From Apiotrichum sp. Y4204 (lineage: Eukaryota; Basidiomycota; Tremellomycetes; Trichosporonales; Trichosporonaceae): DNA of 64,000 nucleotides. This document shows, in pieces, positions 34,237-46,626 of this stretch. Location of the stretch: NCBI GenBank assembly GCA_025531455.1, contig JAMYHL010000019.1:62001-126000 (forward strand). The letters run 5' to 3'. How positions within the stretch are numbered: the stretch's first letter is position 1; each line of letters begins with the position of its first letter. The notes below the pieces were generated by a model. That model saw only the letters and a list, made by a program, of their open reading frames with translations. It ran no database searches and was not told the DNA's origin. The position numbers and the translations under genes are program-made.

Positions 34237-37200
34237 TCATGAAGTGCGGCTGGCGCGTGGTTTGCGAATCGAAGGCGAGGCGGTCGGCGTTGTTTGCGCC
34301 GACTTTTGAGTCGTGATGAAACCTGCCACCACGAGCGATCCATCCGCGCAGCCATACTGTAAATGTTAGGCAAAGCCCCAGAAGGAGGCAGGAAACACTC
34401 ACTACAAGTTTGTCGTGGTCGAGTGCCAGACTCATCGGGTTCTTGGTGGCGGCCTGCAGGCCTGCCGCCTTGCCCTTCGTGTCCCAGACCCCGCCAAGTG
34501 GGACGAGCATCATGTTCGCCTTGCCATCCGGCGAAGCGTGTTCCGTGCCGACAAGGACCTGGGGTTAGCTTGCTCGTAATGGGCAGTAGAGCTACTTACT
34601 CGTCGCTCCGCGCCAGCACGGGCAGACAGACGCCGGCTCGTTACGATGCGCACGCGTCCCGCCTCGAACGCGCCGCGCTCTGTGCCAGTGATGTCGAGCA
34701 CCTCGACGATCATCGGCCAGCGGGCAAGGGCGAACTGGGCCGTGGTCTTCGTCGTTGTTGGCGAAGGCAACTGGTCCTCGAGATAGCCCGGCACGATTTT
34801 GCAGGTAGCTCCTCCCACAGAGGAAGGCGTTGCTGCGGAAGGAAGGGGTGAGGCTTTGTGTTGAGCCGCAGAAGTTGTTCGAGGGGACGAGGGTCGAGAA
34901 GAGTGACCACCTAGGCTGGAACGAGAACAATGGCCGGCACCGGTAGGGCGAGCACGCGCGACCACCGGCGTCAGCGGCGGTCCCTGCGACTCGGGGAACG
35001 TGGTCTTGGTAGGGCTTTCGATGCCCTCGGTGAGGTCGGCCTGCTCCTCCAGCGTTGCCCAGTCCCAGGCAAGGCGGATGACAATATCTTTAGTAGCACA
35101 CTGTCGTCAGCATACAATTCGCTGTTTGCTCACTCACAGCAAGGAACCGCCCTTCCGCGGTAAACCAGGTAAGCATGCCAAGCGCACCGGCGCCAACCTC
35201 CTTGAGCTTGTCCGCATACTCGGGATAGCGCGTCGCCATGTCGGATAGCTTAAACTGGCCAAGCATCTCGCGCTTGATAATCGAAAACGTGCGAATTATG
35301 CCATCCACGGTTGCAGTGATGATGAAGTTGTCGAGCAAGGTCATGCCGACACAGACATTGGTCTGCTGGCCGAAGCGCACCACCTTGGTCCCATTGCGCC
35401 AGTCCCATACTACGATTGCCTTATCGGATCCAACCGAGACCAACCACTGGGCATTGATACTGCGAGTTAGATCCCCCCCTGAGTACGATAACTCACGCGA
35501 CAGCGCGGGTGCCATGCAAGTGACCCGACAGAATTCGTTCCACTTTCCACTCGCCGTCGATCTGTCTCCACACTGACGCCCGTCCAACCTCGTGGGATCC
35601 CGTAACGAGGACGCCCTCCGGAGCGTAGTAATCGAGACTCGAGACAGATTTGGCAGGAATGACAGTCGGGGGCGGGACAGAACTGGCCTTGGTGATAACG
35701 TACGGCAGGTGCCAGATACGAATGGTGTCGTCGTACGATGCACTAATTAGTGTCTCCCCACAGAGCTTGAGAGATGTTACATAGTTGGTGTGGCCGCCAA
35801 GCACTGCCAGTGACTGGGCCTGGGTTGTCAGCTCTGGTCAGGAAGAATACCCACATGACCATTCGTCCAGTGCTTCTCCCTCTGCCACAGACTCTGGTAC
35901 AGCCCAAGCCAGTCGCCGTCGTCATCAAGATTGTAGTTGCTCAAGGCTATCGTGCCGTCCCAGCGAGCCTCGAGCTCCCGGCACATCGGTTTCCACACTC
36001 TTGGGCTAGTTGCGAGCCTGTCGAAACGCTTTGACACCTGATGTCAGCTGAAACAGACGTGACGCCTTCTTACCAGTCGCATCTGCAGCAAATCCTGTCG
36101 GCCAAGGAGACGGAGCACCTCGATACACTGGTCGTCGTCCATCCTCTCAAGGACGCCCGTCCGCATCTCCTTGAATCGTTGCAGCATCTCGATCTGCGCC
36201 TGGATATCTGAAGGACGGCACGCTGAAGAGTCAGTCCCGTAAGCAACAGTAAACGCACCCTCGGCAATAATGCCCATCAGACCCATGCGCTGGTCCCTTG
36301 GCAGAGAGCGAACCACGGTGCTGAGTAGCTCGCGATTGAGAAGAAGCGCAGCCAGTTGCTCCTCCATCCCGTCATGGCCCTCCCGACGAAGTGCGCGCAT
36401 AGGACGCTCCAGCCTTGGATTGCATCGGCTGTGTTCGGCCTGCAAAAGGCGGTATTGGATTTCGAGGTCGTGTGCCTTGCGCATTGCACTCTGCGCCTCC
36501 TCCTCCCACGAGGAGACGGTCTTGTCGGACGCAAGGTGGTTATGGTGTCCATTCTCAATTCCATTCTCATTCCGATCTCCATTCACACTCGTGCGCCCGT
36601 TCGCCCGCCCATCAGAATGCTCGGTTGTGCAGGAGACGGGAGGTGTCTTGGGCGGCGTCTTCACTGGGGACACTCGGGTCTTCGCGCCCTCTGGCACTGG
36701 CACAGATGACGGGGGTTGCGCCTCGCTTGGGAGCTGTGAAGGGGGTAACGGTGGCGGAGTCTGTGATGAGATGGTCGGGCGCACCGGCGGCATACGCGCA
36801 CTAGGAGTGGGAGGACCTGTGTCAGCGCCGCCAATGAGCCGCGCGCGGCGCAGAGGTGACCCAGGTACCGGGGGTACTTTGGGGGACACGGTCGAGCCAA
36901 ACCGAGGTATAGAGCTCTTGCGCGTGGGAGGAAGACCTGATACGGGCACTTTGCTCGGCGTGGGTGTCGCGGGCGTCGCGGGCGTTGCTGGAGCAGAGGG
37001 TATCGCCAGTCGCGCCGGGGTGGTGGGATTAGCTTTTCCGCTGGCAGCCCCGCTAGCCGCTGCCACGCCGACCGTCGGCTTGGTCATCGTGGCCGCGCTA
37101 GGCGTCATCGTAGCGGTCGCGGTCCCGCTGGGCGGTGGAACGCTGGGAGTTGTCGCGCTGACCGTAGTCTCGCTGGCGTTTGCAGCGTTGGGTGGTGGAG

Positions 37201-37729
37201 CGTTCGGGGTTGTTGCTCTGGCCGGTGGCTCACTGGGAGCAGTCGCACCAGCCTCGCCCGTCGTTGTCCCACTGGCTGTTGTCCCACTTGGCAATGAACC
37301 GCTGAAGGAGCGCGCAGCAGATCGCACTGGAACAACTGGCGGGTTCGTGGGCCGCCGTCGCGGCTTTCGAACGGATGTTGATGGCGTGACAGTCGCCGCT
37401 GCGGTGGACGGTGTAGAGGCCGACGGCGCAGATTGCGAGGATGATTTTGAAGGCGTGGACATCGATGTAGTCCTTGACGGCGTGGAAGTCGGCGCCGCTG
37501 ACGATGGCGCGGAAGTCGTCTGAGTGACCCTTGGCGGCGGGGACGTCGAAGGAATAGGAGCCGGCGGTGCGGATGTCGATGCCGATGCGGGCACCGACTG
37601 GGAGGCCGAAGGCGGTGGCGCTGATGGGCTCCGCGTATTCTTTCTGCTAATCCGCAGTGGCTGGGTGTTGCCTTGAATCGGCGACACATTCGTGCCATTG
37701 AGAATGACACTCACGTGCGGGTTGACCAT
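34237..37729 (-). CDS. F-box/WD40-repeat protein with a long low-complexity N-terminus
   Basis: About 1,000 residues over several exons. The first ~370 residues are rich in Pro, Ser, Thr and Ala. A short coiled-coil-like segment follows (EEEAQSAMRKAHDLEIQYRLL), then an F-box around DDDQCIEVLRLLGRQDLLQMRLVSKRF...RVWKPMCRE, the region that binds Skp1 in SCF ligases. WD40 repeats come next: [61 protein letters not shown], and VDGIIRTFSI. Fungal relatives recruit substrates to SCF for ubiquitination; the substrate is unknown. The last exon (YGCADGSLVVAGF...) ends at the TGA in 34237-34239. The neighbouring gene is UBA1, which fits the pathway but may be coincidence. Confidence 0.82.
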
Positions 37730-38875
37730 CGTTGTCGTGGCCTCGTGTGATTAGAAAGTGGGTGGTGGAGAGGAGGAGCAAACTGAAAGTGATCAGTTGT
37801 TGATCTGCTGCAACCTCAAGGATATGGACGCGGAAATGTCCAATGGCCAAGAAAGATGAAGCGGTTTGAGCACAGGCAGGTTGTGTGGGAGCAGCACGAG
37901 CACGTCGAAGCGAGCGCAGTGACCCAGTGACGCAGTGGCCCTGTGGCACGCTGTGGCTGCTGGTGTGGTGTGATGTGGTGGACGTGGTGGAGGTTGATAG
38001 GCAAACAACACTCCCAACAATCCCTGAGGCGGTTCTCAGCTTCTCAGGTTGTCATCCAGGATCAACAGGGGCTCAAACCCATGATTGGCAGTTTCCTCTC
38101 CGTTTCCTTGCAGCAAAGTTACCCCTTTCTCAACGCGTTACACGACATGCATAGCCCTGTTGTTCCGCGACTCCGAAGCAGATACCCAGGGAGGGAAAGC
38201 GAGAAACGACAACGCATTCGGTATCAGTTTCATCGCCCACAGAGTTCACCGCATCCGGGGTGCGTAGTTTCCGTAGTCTTCAAGCTCGTGTGAGCACTAT
38301 AATGACCGCCGACGCATCAAGGAATGAACTCGCGATTCCAACCCCATCGACGACAGACCGAAGCTGCAGCTCAATTCCACATCCGGCCAACTCCATTCCA
38401 GCAACACCACCGCCCCAATCTTAGGCGCCACGCTGTGCGGCAAGCCCGTCCAGCATCACCCTGACAGTCCGCGCGTTACGGATCACAGTGATCGCTTTCC
38501 CGCTCGACAATAAAGTCGGAAATAACAACAGACCGCGCGTGGCATGGGATACGGGTAGGCCGAAGTCCTGCTTCTAGGTATTCGCGTAGAACACGAACAA
38601 CCTCTCTGGCATGATTCTCTGCGACCCGCCGAGATTTGCTCGGACCGAGTGCGGAACTAGAAGCTATCGGGTCGCGCATCGCGGATTCGCGACGGCAGAT
38701 CTACAGATCGCGCGATCGCATCTTCTCTGTCAGCAGCTTCTCCTGCGCTAGTCTGTGCGTTCTAGGCGTTCTGGGTTACTCTGTGCCTGCTTCGCGCTTG
38801 ACCTGTCGATCTCATCGATCTGGTCGATCTGCAGCGTGCTAGTGCAGCCACGACGAGTTATGTAATATGGCAGTA
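37730..38875. other. Divergent promoter region, proximal to the F-box gene
   Basis: About 1.1 kb upstream of both the F-box gene (-) and the GH31 gene (+). GATC/CGATC-rich sequence at 38680-38835 forms several short palindromes. No gene seen. Confidence 0.45.
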
Positions 38876-38954
38876 TATCCGGCACTATATCCGGTTTCGC
38901 CCATCTCCGGCCGTCCGGTCCTCCGGCGCCGATCTACCACACCGGCTGGTCCGG
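38876..38954. promoter_or_regulatory. TCCGG array upstream of the GH31 gene
   Basis: Six TCCGG motifs begin at 38878, 38890, 38906, 38914, 38922 and 38950, plus ACCGG at 38941. The first two extend to TATCCGG. CGG-containing repeats are typical targets of fungal Zn2Cys6 regulators, and this array lies 80-160 bp upstream of the TATA box of the glycosidase gene. Function is inferred, not shown. Confidence 0.4.
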
Positions 38955-39034
38955 CCCGGTCACTCCCCATGAGCACCTACAGGAGGCTGTGCTGTCGCGC
39001 TCATCTGATCATTCGTGTCCTTTGCTGCTGAGAG

Positions 39035-39041
39035 TATATAA
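39035..39041 (+). promoter_or_regulatory. TATA box of the GH31 gene
   Basis: TATATAA lies 43 bp upstream of the ATG at 39084, implying a very short leader and a regulated promoter. Confidence 0.6.
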
Positions 39042-39083
39042 CACCTCCTTGGCGCATAGCTTCCCAGATCCCCACATCTCACC

Positions 39084-41854
39084 ATGGTAGTCATCGAGCG
39101 CGAGCTTTCAGGATTTACCCTTCCTTCGAGTGGCCCAACGGCCGGCTCCACCGTCAACAAGTTCACCCTCGTGAGCGGCCCAGACGCGACGTTTCCCGGC
39201 TTCGAGTATGTCATCGAGTTCCCCCTCCCCAACGCCTTGCGGGTCCTTCTTACGGGTCCCGACCGCCCGGCTCCGCCTCACGACAATGTCATCTTGGAGT
39301 ATACACCGCTGCAGTTCACAGTGTCGGCAATCGACGCACGTGCGTGCGTCGCCACCTTGAGCTTTCCCCCACCTGCGACGGTTGACCTCGACAAGGCACA
39401 GCGGAAGCGCGAGGCAAGGCTCAACTGGGCCGACTCCATTCTTTTGGAGATTTGGGAGGAGGGTGCCGGCGGGTGGGAGCGCGTGTGCGGTGACCTCCCG
39501 AGCCGGTCGTACGCGCTGACGGAGCACGGCGTGATGAGGCACACGGTGATTGAAAGGGACAACCTCCATCTCGGGTTGGGAGAGAAGGCGGCGCCGCTGG
39601 ACCTCACGGGGCGGAGCTTTCAGATCCACGGTTCGGACGCAGCATGCTATGACGCATTCGAGGGAGACCCGCTGTACAAGCACACGCCGTTCCTCATCTC
39701 CACCCCACGCTCTGTAGCTGGCTCACCGCGCCGCTCGACATACGCCGTCTACCACCCGACAAACTCGAATGCGCTCTGGGACCTCGGCCGTCACCACGAC
39801 GATCCGTGGGGGTACTTCAAGACCTTCACCCAGGACTGGGGCGGTCTCGAGGAGTGGTACCTCCTTGGCGCGGGCGTGCGTGAAGTGACCCGAACGTGGG
39901 CGGAGATCGTCGGACGACCGATGCTGGTCGGGCGAGACTGGCTCGGATATCTCGCATCCGGGATGGGTCTTGGTGAAAGTGTGGGTGCCGCAAGCTTGTA
40001 TCTATGCTGACAATCAGGATTCACCCCCAGCACAGGAGCTGCTGGCCACTTGGCCAGACCTGTGTCGCGAGCACGATATTCCCTGCTCCGCGATTCATGT
40101 AAGTGTGAATAAACCGCGGGGCTGACCACAGTTCTCCTCCGGATACACGGTCGGCGAGGATGGCAACCGCTACGTGTTCACGATGAACAAGAAGCGGTAT
40201 CCGGACTTCAAGGGTCTCGTCGCTAGTCTGCACCAAGCGGGAATAAAGGTCGTGCCCAACATCAAGCCTTGTGAGCTCGACGGAAACTGGATTGAGCTGA
40301 CAGCAGACATGCTCCAGACACACCCGTCGTATGATGCACTCTACAAGGCTGATGCCCTCTTCCACAGTCCGCTCACCAAGGGGCCAGTGGTGACCCGTAT
40401 TTGGTCATCTGGGGTCGGCGTGAACGGCAAGGGAAGCTGGGTAGACATGACGAGCCCGGAGGGAAGGCAGTGGTGGGCGGACGGCGTCAAGTCGCTGATT
40501 GACCTGGGCGTCGATGGCATGTGGAAGTGAGTGCTCCCAGTATTCACAATCTGACCGCAGCGACAACAACGAGTACTACCTCCACGACGACGAGTTCTTG
40601 GTACGCAACCAGTTCCCGAAGAAGATGCGCGCCCCAGCTGCAGAGGGAAAGGCGACAGTGGGCCTCATGGGCCGGATGATCAACACAGAAATGATGGCGA
40701 AGACGTCGCATGACACACTGTTGGCACTGCATCCCGGCCGGCGGCCGTACGTCCTCACGCGGTCCGGCAACGTCGGGACGTTCAAGTATGCGTGTGGGAC
40801 GTGGACGGGGGACAACGAGACGTCGTGGAAAAATCTGCGCGGCAGCCAGGCGATCCAGCTTAACTGCGGTATCTCGCTCATGCAGTCGACTGGCTCTGAC
40901 GTCGGCGGGTTCGGCGGGCCTCTCCCTTCGCCCGAGCTGTTTGTCCGTTGGGTTCAACTGGGGGTCACGCACGCGCGGTTCTGCATCCACGCGTACAAGC
41001 CGTCCAAGGACGACCCCTCAGGCGCGGCAAACACCAACCTCCCGTGGATGTATCCTGCCGTCCTGCCCGTGATTCGTGCCGCGATCAAGTGGCGGTACGA
41101 GTATCTCCCGTTCTTCAACTCTCTCATGTGGGGGAGCCACGAGAATGCCGAGCCGACAAACGCGTGGTTGGGATGGGGCGACTTTGCCTCCGACCCCGAG
41201 GTGTATTCGCCCGAAGTGCTGAACGGGTACGACGCGTGGATCGGTGCCGGACAGCTCCTCTCCGCTCCCGCACTGCACGAGGGCGAGCTCACGCGCACCG
41301 TCTACTTTCCTCTTAAGGAGGAGAATGACACAGCGCTCTACTTTGACCTGCACGCGCCGCATGCGACGTATCGCGCCGGTACGCGCGCAGAGGTGGCGAC
41401 GCCGTTGGAGCACATTGCGCTATTCGCCCGTGAAGGCGCCGTCATTCCGACAGGGAAAAGACAGCACACCGTGACGCAGCTCGACGGCCCGGCCCGGACG
41501 ACCCCCGACCGTGTGGCGATTCTCCTCGAGGACGAGGGAGGCGTAGTCGCATTGGACGATTACCGCGCCGTGAAGATCTTCCCGTCGCCCGAAGAGGGGC
41601 GGACGTATGCCGGCTCGTGGATTGAAGACGACGGGATCTCGGCGGACCCCGCGCGTGCGGTCGTCAGTATTGAGTATTCGACGCGTCGTGGAGAGGTCGT
41701 CGTCCGCGCCAAGTGGACAGAGCACGCGTTCAAGCCTCTATGGGAGGACACCCTCCATGTTCTTCTGCCTGTTGGCGACGCACGTGTTGTGCCAGGTGCG
41801 CCCGTCGTGATCCGGGACGGCCGGACGGCGTACGTGGTAAAAGTGGAGGCTTAG
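39084..41854 (+). CDS. Glycoside hydrolase family 31 (alpha-glucosidase/alpha-xylosidase type)
   Basis: Four exons (39084-39980, 40018-40098, 40132-40526, 40561-41854; 2,667 nt, 888 residues). The N-terminal beta-sandwich leads to LGYLASGMGLGESDSPPAQELL, then the (beta/alpha)8 barrel. The nucleophile is Asp459 in GMWNDNNEY, a motif created across the last intron. The acid/base is Asp542 in GTWTGDN. TGSDVGGFGG follows, as in GH31. There is no signal peptide, so the enzyme is probably intracellular. Substrate may be alpha-glucosides or xylosides; sequence alone does not decide. Introns are 37, 33 and 34 nt. The TATA box and TCCGG array suggest sugar-responsive control. Confidence 0.9.
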
Positions 41855-43979
41855 GTAGTTCTGCAGTTTCATATAGATGGACATGAATCAGACTTGCTAG
41901 GTAATTGGACGTTGGATATCAGCAGGTTGGACAAGCGGACAGGCAGATAACAACACCATGGGAGGCACAGGTGCCACACCCGTAGGAGGTCGGCTCTCGC
42001 CTCCCACATATCCAACACGGAACGCACGCCCGCACCCCTCCGAGACGGAGGAAGTACGGTGGCAACACTCAACCTCCACCTAGCCACTGCGGCTCGGAAT
42101 GTCAAGTGCATTGTCCCGTTGTCCACAATATCGATAAGCAGTCCACCAAGGCAGGCGGTATCCGTCCCGCCCTGGGTTTCCAATACGGCTTTCCAGCCGC
42201 CAAGCATTTTAGCGGAAATCGGGGAGCCGCGACATCCAGGAGGCGACCGCTCCGCTCGGCTGGAGCCCCGCTTGGCTCGGCAATGGCGCAATGGATTCGC
42301 AAGGCCTGGAATGACAAGAACACGACAAGAAAGAGACAAGAACGCGCCTGCGTCGCGTGACCCATTCGTTTGGGACCTGCAACCTGCTCAGCGTCTTGGG
42401 CGCGAGTCAGGCGATCAATCCCGGGCTCGGCGGTCTGGGCGGTATATGTCACGCGATAAGACTGCCAAGGCTGCCCATTGCGTCGGTGCCACTCTTCACC
42501 GCCCACCGCCATCAGCTACCGTCGTCTGGTTGTTTCAGTGAGAACGTAGAACTGCCTGCAATGTCAGCGCAACATGCCCCTCGCAGGCAGACAGTCCAGA
42601 CAACGCCGTGCGCCATGCCCGCGGAGCGTGGATCGTGAATTGCATGACTGGCGTACTGGCATGAATTGGTGGATCGACATCTGAGTACCACGACGCCACG
42701 GGAGTTGGGTACCGCGGGCAAGCGGGCAACTCTTCTTGGCAAGGGATTACATCTGGGCATGTTGATCTGCTGATCTGTTGGGAAGTGTGGCGAGATCCGC
42801 GTGCTTGCATATTTCAAAGGCTCAAAGGTTTGTATCCGTGCAGCTGTGATCCTTGTCGCGCGATCTGTCGCTTGTCTGCTGTTTGTTGTGCTGTTGGCCT
42901 ACTCAGTTGCTTGCCTGCTGGTGGAAGCACATTGTTCGCCACTGCCACTGGATCTGGATTACTGAGCGTTGCGTCATGGATTCCGCGCTGATTCACCATG
43001 ACAACCCCGCCCCGCTGCAGTAATCTATTTATGTGTGGGAACCGCACGCTGCCGCGCGATTGTACCTGGCGGACCTGGCTCCAAGCTCCAAGATCGCTCC
43101 AAGCTCCAAGCTCGCAAGCTCCAAACTGCAAACTGAGCTTGACGCCTCGAAACATCCGGAGCGGTCCACATGTATCCACTCAGCTTCCGGTTCCAACAGA
43201 TACGTTCCAGCGCGCACTCTCGAGTCCGCTCACTGCCTCCGCCTCGGCACCGGGCGTCAATTGATGACCGTATGACTTCATCCGTTGCCAGGCTACGCAT
43301 CGCGAGTCATCAATTGAACTGGGCTCGGCTAGTAAGGTGGTGGAACATGCACACGAGCTCCAGCTGTACGCTTATATGCTTGCGCCCCCGAGACGCTCCA
43401 CTGCCTCCTGCCTGCCATCTCTCGTTCTTGCGATATCCCTTTTAGTGAGGATCCGCGCGGGTCGGAGAAAGCCGCCCCTCGGTCCACCTCTCCTTCGATG
43501 TTTGATACCCAAAAATAGCGAAAGTCTAGTCAGGTATAGTCACCGATTCACAGATTCATTGTCGCTCCATGCTGTGCATGTGCACATGGGCAGGACGGCT
43601 AGGACGGCGATCACGGCCCGTCTGACGGCCCGGGTGCCTCTACAGATGTACAGCTGCCCCGACTGGGAAGCGACGCGCCAGCGTCAACGTCCACCGCGTG
43701 GACCGTGTTTGATTTTGTGTGATCGTGTCAAGGTGAGGTGTTTTAACCTATGACGCCGGGAATGGTAGCCGGCAACCTTTGATGTGGGAACGTGAGAACT
43801 TCAGTGCGATATCGACGCGTCAGCGAGGGTCAGTGAGCGTAGCCGCGCTCAGCGGTGTGGAAAGAGGTAACAAAACACGGCGACAACAACATGCAACAGG
43901 CAAGGGTGCTCTTCAACGTTTCATAGCAAAAAGAAAAAGATCATGTACAACTAATCGGCCTGTCAGACCTCACTGAGGG
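41855..43979. other. Intergenic region
   Basis: About 2.1 kb between converging genes. Open frames are short and unremarkable. A CCAAGCTCC/AAGCTCC short direct repeat lies near 43080-43125. No gene, RNA or element recognised. Confidence 0.45.
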
Positions 43980-45170
43980 TCATATTGACAATGTATCCAG
44001 ATTCCAATCGGCATCACTGAAGAATACACTCTTCCCCGATGGTGCTGATATGACCTCCAAGTCCTCGCACGATGATAATGGTGGTGTGCAAGGACACTCG
44101 TCTTTGTCGTCGTCGTCATCGTCAGATTGGGACGTGTCGGAATGTGCACACTGCCTTTCGCCTGGGTCGATCAGGTCAGGGCAATCGCTGCAGTCGTCGC
44201 AGCATCCGCAGTCGTCCATGGTGCCACAATCTGGGCAAGGGTCGGGTGCGACGTCCAACGAGTCCTCGTGCGAAATAGCCTCGACACCATACGGGGTGTA
44301 GTTGCCATATTTCTGGAGAGGGGGCTTGGGTTCTGATAGCGGAAGGTTGTGCATGTCCCCATAGTCGGCAGCCGAGGACACGGTGACGGTCCACGACGAG
44401 AACGATGGCGAGACGGTTGGCGACGGCGCAGGAGACCGCAGAGGAACCAAGTCCACAGCCTTGTTGATAGGCTGCACGACAGGGATCTTCTTGGCCAGGT
44501 GAATGTGCTCAACCTGGTCGCCGTGTTCGATGTCCTCAATGTACTCGACAACGGTGGAAAGCTTTTCGTCCTGGTCGAGCTCCATCCAGGAGGTGGCCAT
44601 GTAGTCCTCGTCGTAGTCGCTGTCGCTGTCGCAGTCGACAGCAGTGACCTCGACGACGGTCACATCAGAGTCGGTGGACATGGTGTGGGCGTGGGCGAGA
44701 AGAGCGTCAGCCGTGTCAATGTCCATGGACGACGAGGACAGAGTCAGTGACTGAACAGTGTCGTCGTCAAAGTCAAAGTCGTCGTTGGCGGGGCTGGAGA
44801 CCGTAACAGCTTCCTCGGTCCAGTTGGGCTCCTCGTCGGCGGCGTCCATCTCGTCGAAGGTCGAAAGAACGTCGTCAAGCCAGGCAGCCTCAGCAGCCTC
44901 CTGGTCGTACTCGTCCTCCTCGTCCTCCTCGCTGAGAGTGTCGAGACCGAGGGCAGTAGACGAGCGCCAGTCGGTGAGCTCGGACACGCCCTCATCGAGG
45001 GAGGCCCAAGCGGTGCGAACGGCCTCACGGACGAGGACGCTCATGCGCAGGGCGGAGGCAGAGTCGCGACCGCCTACGGAGGGTTCGAGACGCGCAAGCT
45101 TGTTGCGCGACACGTTCATCAGGCGCACGCCAAGTGGCGTGAGCGTGGGAGTGGCCGGGGTGAAACGCAT
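43980..45170 (-). CDS. Acidic protein with a C-terminal cysteine cluster, function unknown
   Basis: A 396-residue product if the ATG at 45168-45170 is used. Not recognised. The N-terminal part (TPLGVRLMNVSRNKLARLEPS...VREAVRTAWASLDEG) looks helical. The middle is very acidic (runs of Glu/Asp with Ser). Near the C-terminus a dense cysteine cluster reads CPDCGTMDDCGCCDDCSDC, a possible metal site, in a strongly acidic setting. There is no signal peptide. The same frame stays open without a stop for about 120 more codons upstream (to near 45535) with protein-like composition but no ATG, so the annotated start may be wrong or an upstream exon may exist. Confidence 0.6.
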   Translation of the reverse strand: MRFTPATPTLTPLGVRLMNVSRNKLARLEPSVGGRDSASALRMSVLVREAVRTAWASLDEGVSELTDWRSSTALGLDTLSEEDEEDEYDQEAAEAAWLDDVLSTFDEMDAADEEPNWTEEAVTVSSPANDDFDFDDDTVQSLTLSSSSMDIDTADALLAHAHTMSTDSDVTVVEVTAVDCDSDSDYDEDYMATSWMELDQDEKLSTVVEYIEDIEHGDQVEHIHLAKKIPVVQPINKAVDLVPLRSPAPSPTVSPSFSSWTVTVSSAADYGDMHNLPLSEPKPPLQKYGNYTPYGVEAISHEDSLDVAPDPCPDCGTMDDCGCCDDCSDCPDLIDPGERQCAHSDTSQSDDDDDDKDECPCTPPLSSCEDLEVISAPSGKSVFFSDADWNLDTLSI

Positions 45171-45298
45171 GTTGGCAGATTCGGTGGCGCCGGCACGGAA
45201 TAGGGCAGTAGAAGTGTAGCTAGTGGAGCTAGGGGACGTGGATACAGTGTCCAGGTCAAGGTGTTCAATAATGGTAGAGTTGCGCGAGGCGCGGACGT

Positions 45299-45415
45299 TT
45301 AGTCTCCGAATGGGAGCGTTGTTGTTGCTGGTGCGAGTTGTTCTGGTGCGTAGACGCTGGTTGCGAGAGCGTGTGGAGGTGGGCGAGTCGAGTTGAAGAG
45401 CGGGGCGTGCGACAT
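45299..45415 (-). other. Overlapping upstream ORF (38 codons)
   Basis: An ATG at 45413-45415 starts a 38-codon frame (MSHAPLF...) that ends in TAA at 45299-45301, 128 nt before the annotated start of the acidic-protein gene and in a different frame. If the leader is transcribed this would act as a uORF. Alternatively it is the true first exon joined by an intron not identified here. Confidence 0.3.
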
Positions 45416-46325
45416 ATTGGGCGCTACGGGCAGAGATGTTGTTCGCCGAAGAAAACAGTTTCGGTGTCTGGTGGTGGTGGGCTGAAGGGGTGTGCGGGGT
45501 TGTGCGACGCTGCGATATTGTGTCGGCTAATGCTTGGGTCGCTGGTGTTCACTTAGATGGACATACTTGGTGTCCGGAGGAGATAGATGTTATGGAGCAG
45601 AGTTGATATGGTATGGAGAGGACAAGAGGGGAGGACGACGGGGCGAGCTATTATATGAAAGAGGACAAGAGGACGACAGCGGCGACGGATATCCGTCTCG
45701 GCTGCTCGGGTCACTCGAGTTGGACATTTCCACTACTGTTGCTGTGCGCTGTGCCAAGTCGAGTCAACTTGAGGCAACTCACCTCCACTCGCCCTCCCTC
45801 ACAACAAAAACTCCACCCCCTCCCTCTCCTCCGCCGCGTCCACCGCCCCTTCAGGTCCTCAGCCCGGAGCAAAACCAGAAGTCCGACCCTGAAGTCCGGC
45901 TCTGAGACCCGCCCCGTTTCCGCTTTGCCCGCTCCGGGTCCCCGCCAGGCCCGCTATCTCTTGCCTTGGGTGTTGTGCCTCGGTTGGATGTTTGACTCAG
46001 TCGCATTCCATTCCATCACGCTCTTGGCTTTCGGACCCGGGCCCACCTTGCACGCCGCTGACTACACGCTGACTGATGTGAGGATCGTGAGGATCGGCTG
46101 GCTCGGCATGTGCTGGGCGGTCTGGGCCAGCTGGGCGGGCACATCCGACACGGGCGTTCTGAGCAGGCGACGCCCGGGCGAGCGGCAGGGGCGAGCCAGC
46201 AGAGCGGATAGTCTTCAGCCCACCTGCATTTCTAGCCACCTACATAGCTATCTGGCCACCTGATTTGAACGATTGTGTGGCTCCGTGGCTTGTGTGCCGA
46301 AGGGGTGTGCGTGTGCTTTGGACGT

Positions 46326-46374
46326 TGTGTGCTGTGTGCTGTGTGCTGTGTGCCGTGTGTTGTGTGCTGTGTGT
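46326..46374. repeat. GTGTGCT microsatellite
   Basis: A 7-bp unit GTGTGCT is repeated about seven times with small variations (one CCGTGTG and one TTGTGTG variant). Confidence 0.8.
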
Positions 46375-46582
46375 ATTGTTCACTTGTGTGGACATTTGTG
46401 TGCATTTCTGTACCTACAGTACGCGGAGATGTTTGACTTTGGATCAAAGTGAACAATAACGACACCACAACCCCCTGCTTTCTGGTGACGTTTGTGTGAT
46501 GTGAGCACCTGAACTTGGGCTGCGGAGCTGTATGGGTTGTTATCCACGTTTGTCACCCACGGCCCAATGACGCCCAGCCCTC

Positions 46583-46626
46583 CAATGCTCCAATGCTCAC
46601 AATGCTCACAATGCTCACAATGCTCA
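46583..46626. repeat. CAATGCTC tandem repeat
   Basis: Five copies of CAATGCTC(A) begin at 46583, 46591, 46600, 46609 and 46618, with a period of 8-9 bp. Confidence 0.8.

Noticed and set aside
36270..37523. 417-codon plus-strand open frame
   Set aside because: Antisense to the Pro/Ser/Thr-rich F-box N-terminus; low-complexity coding DNA gives long opposite frames.
30074..37729. Ubiquitin-pathway gene cluster (UBA1 next to an F-box protein)
   Set aside because: Only two unlinked-function steps of a huge pathway are adjacent; no shared regulation is visible, so coincidence is the simpler reading.
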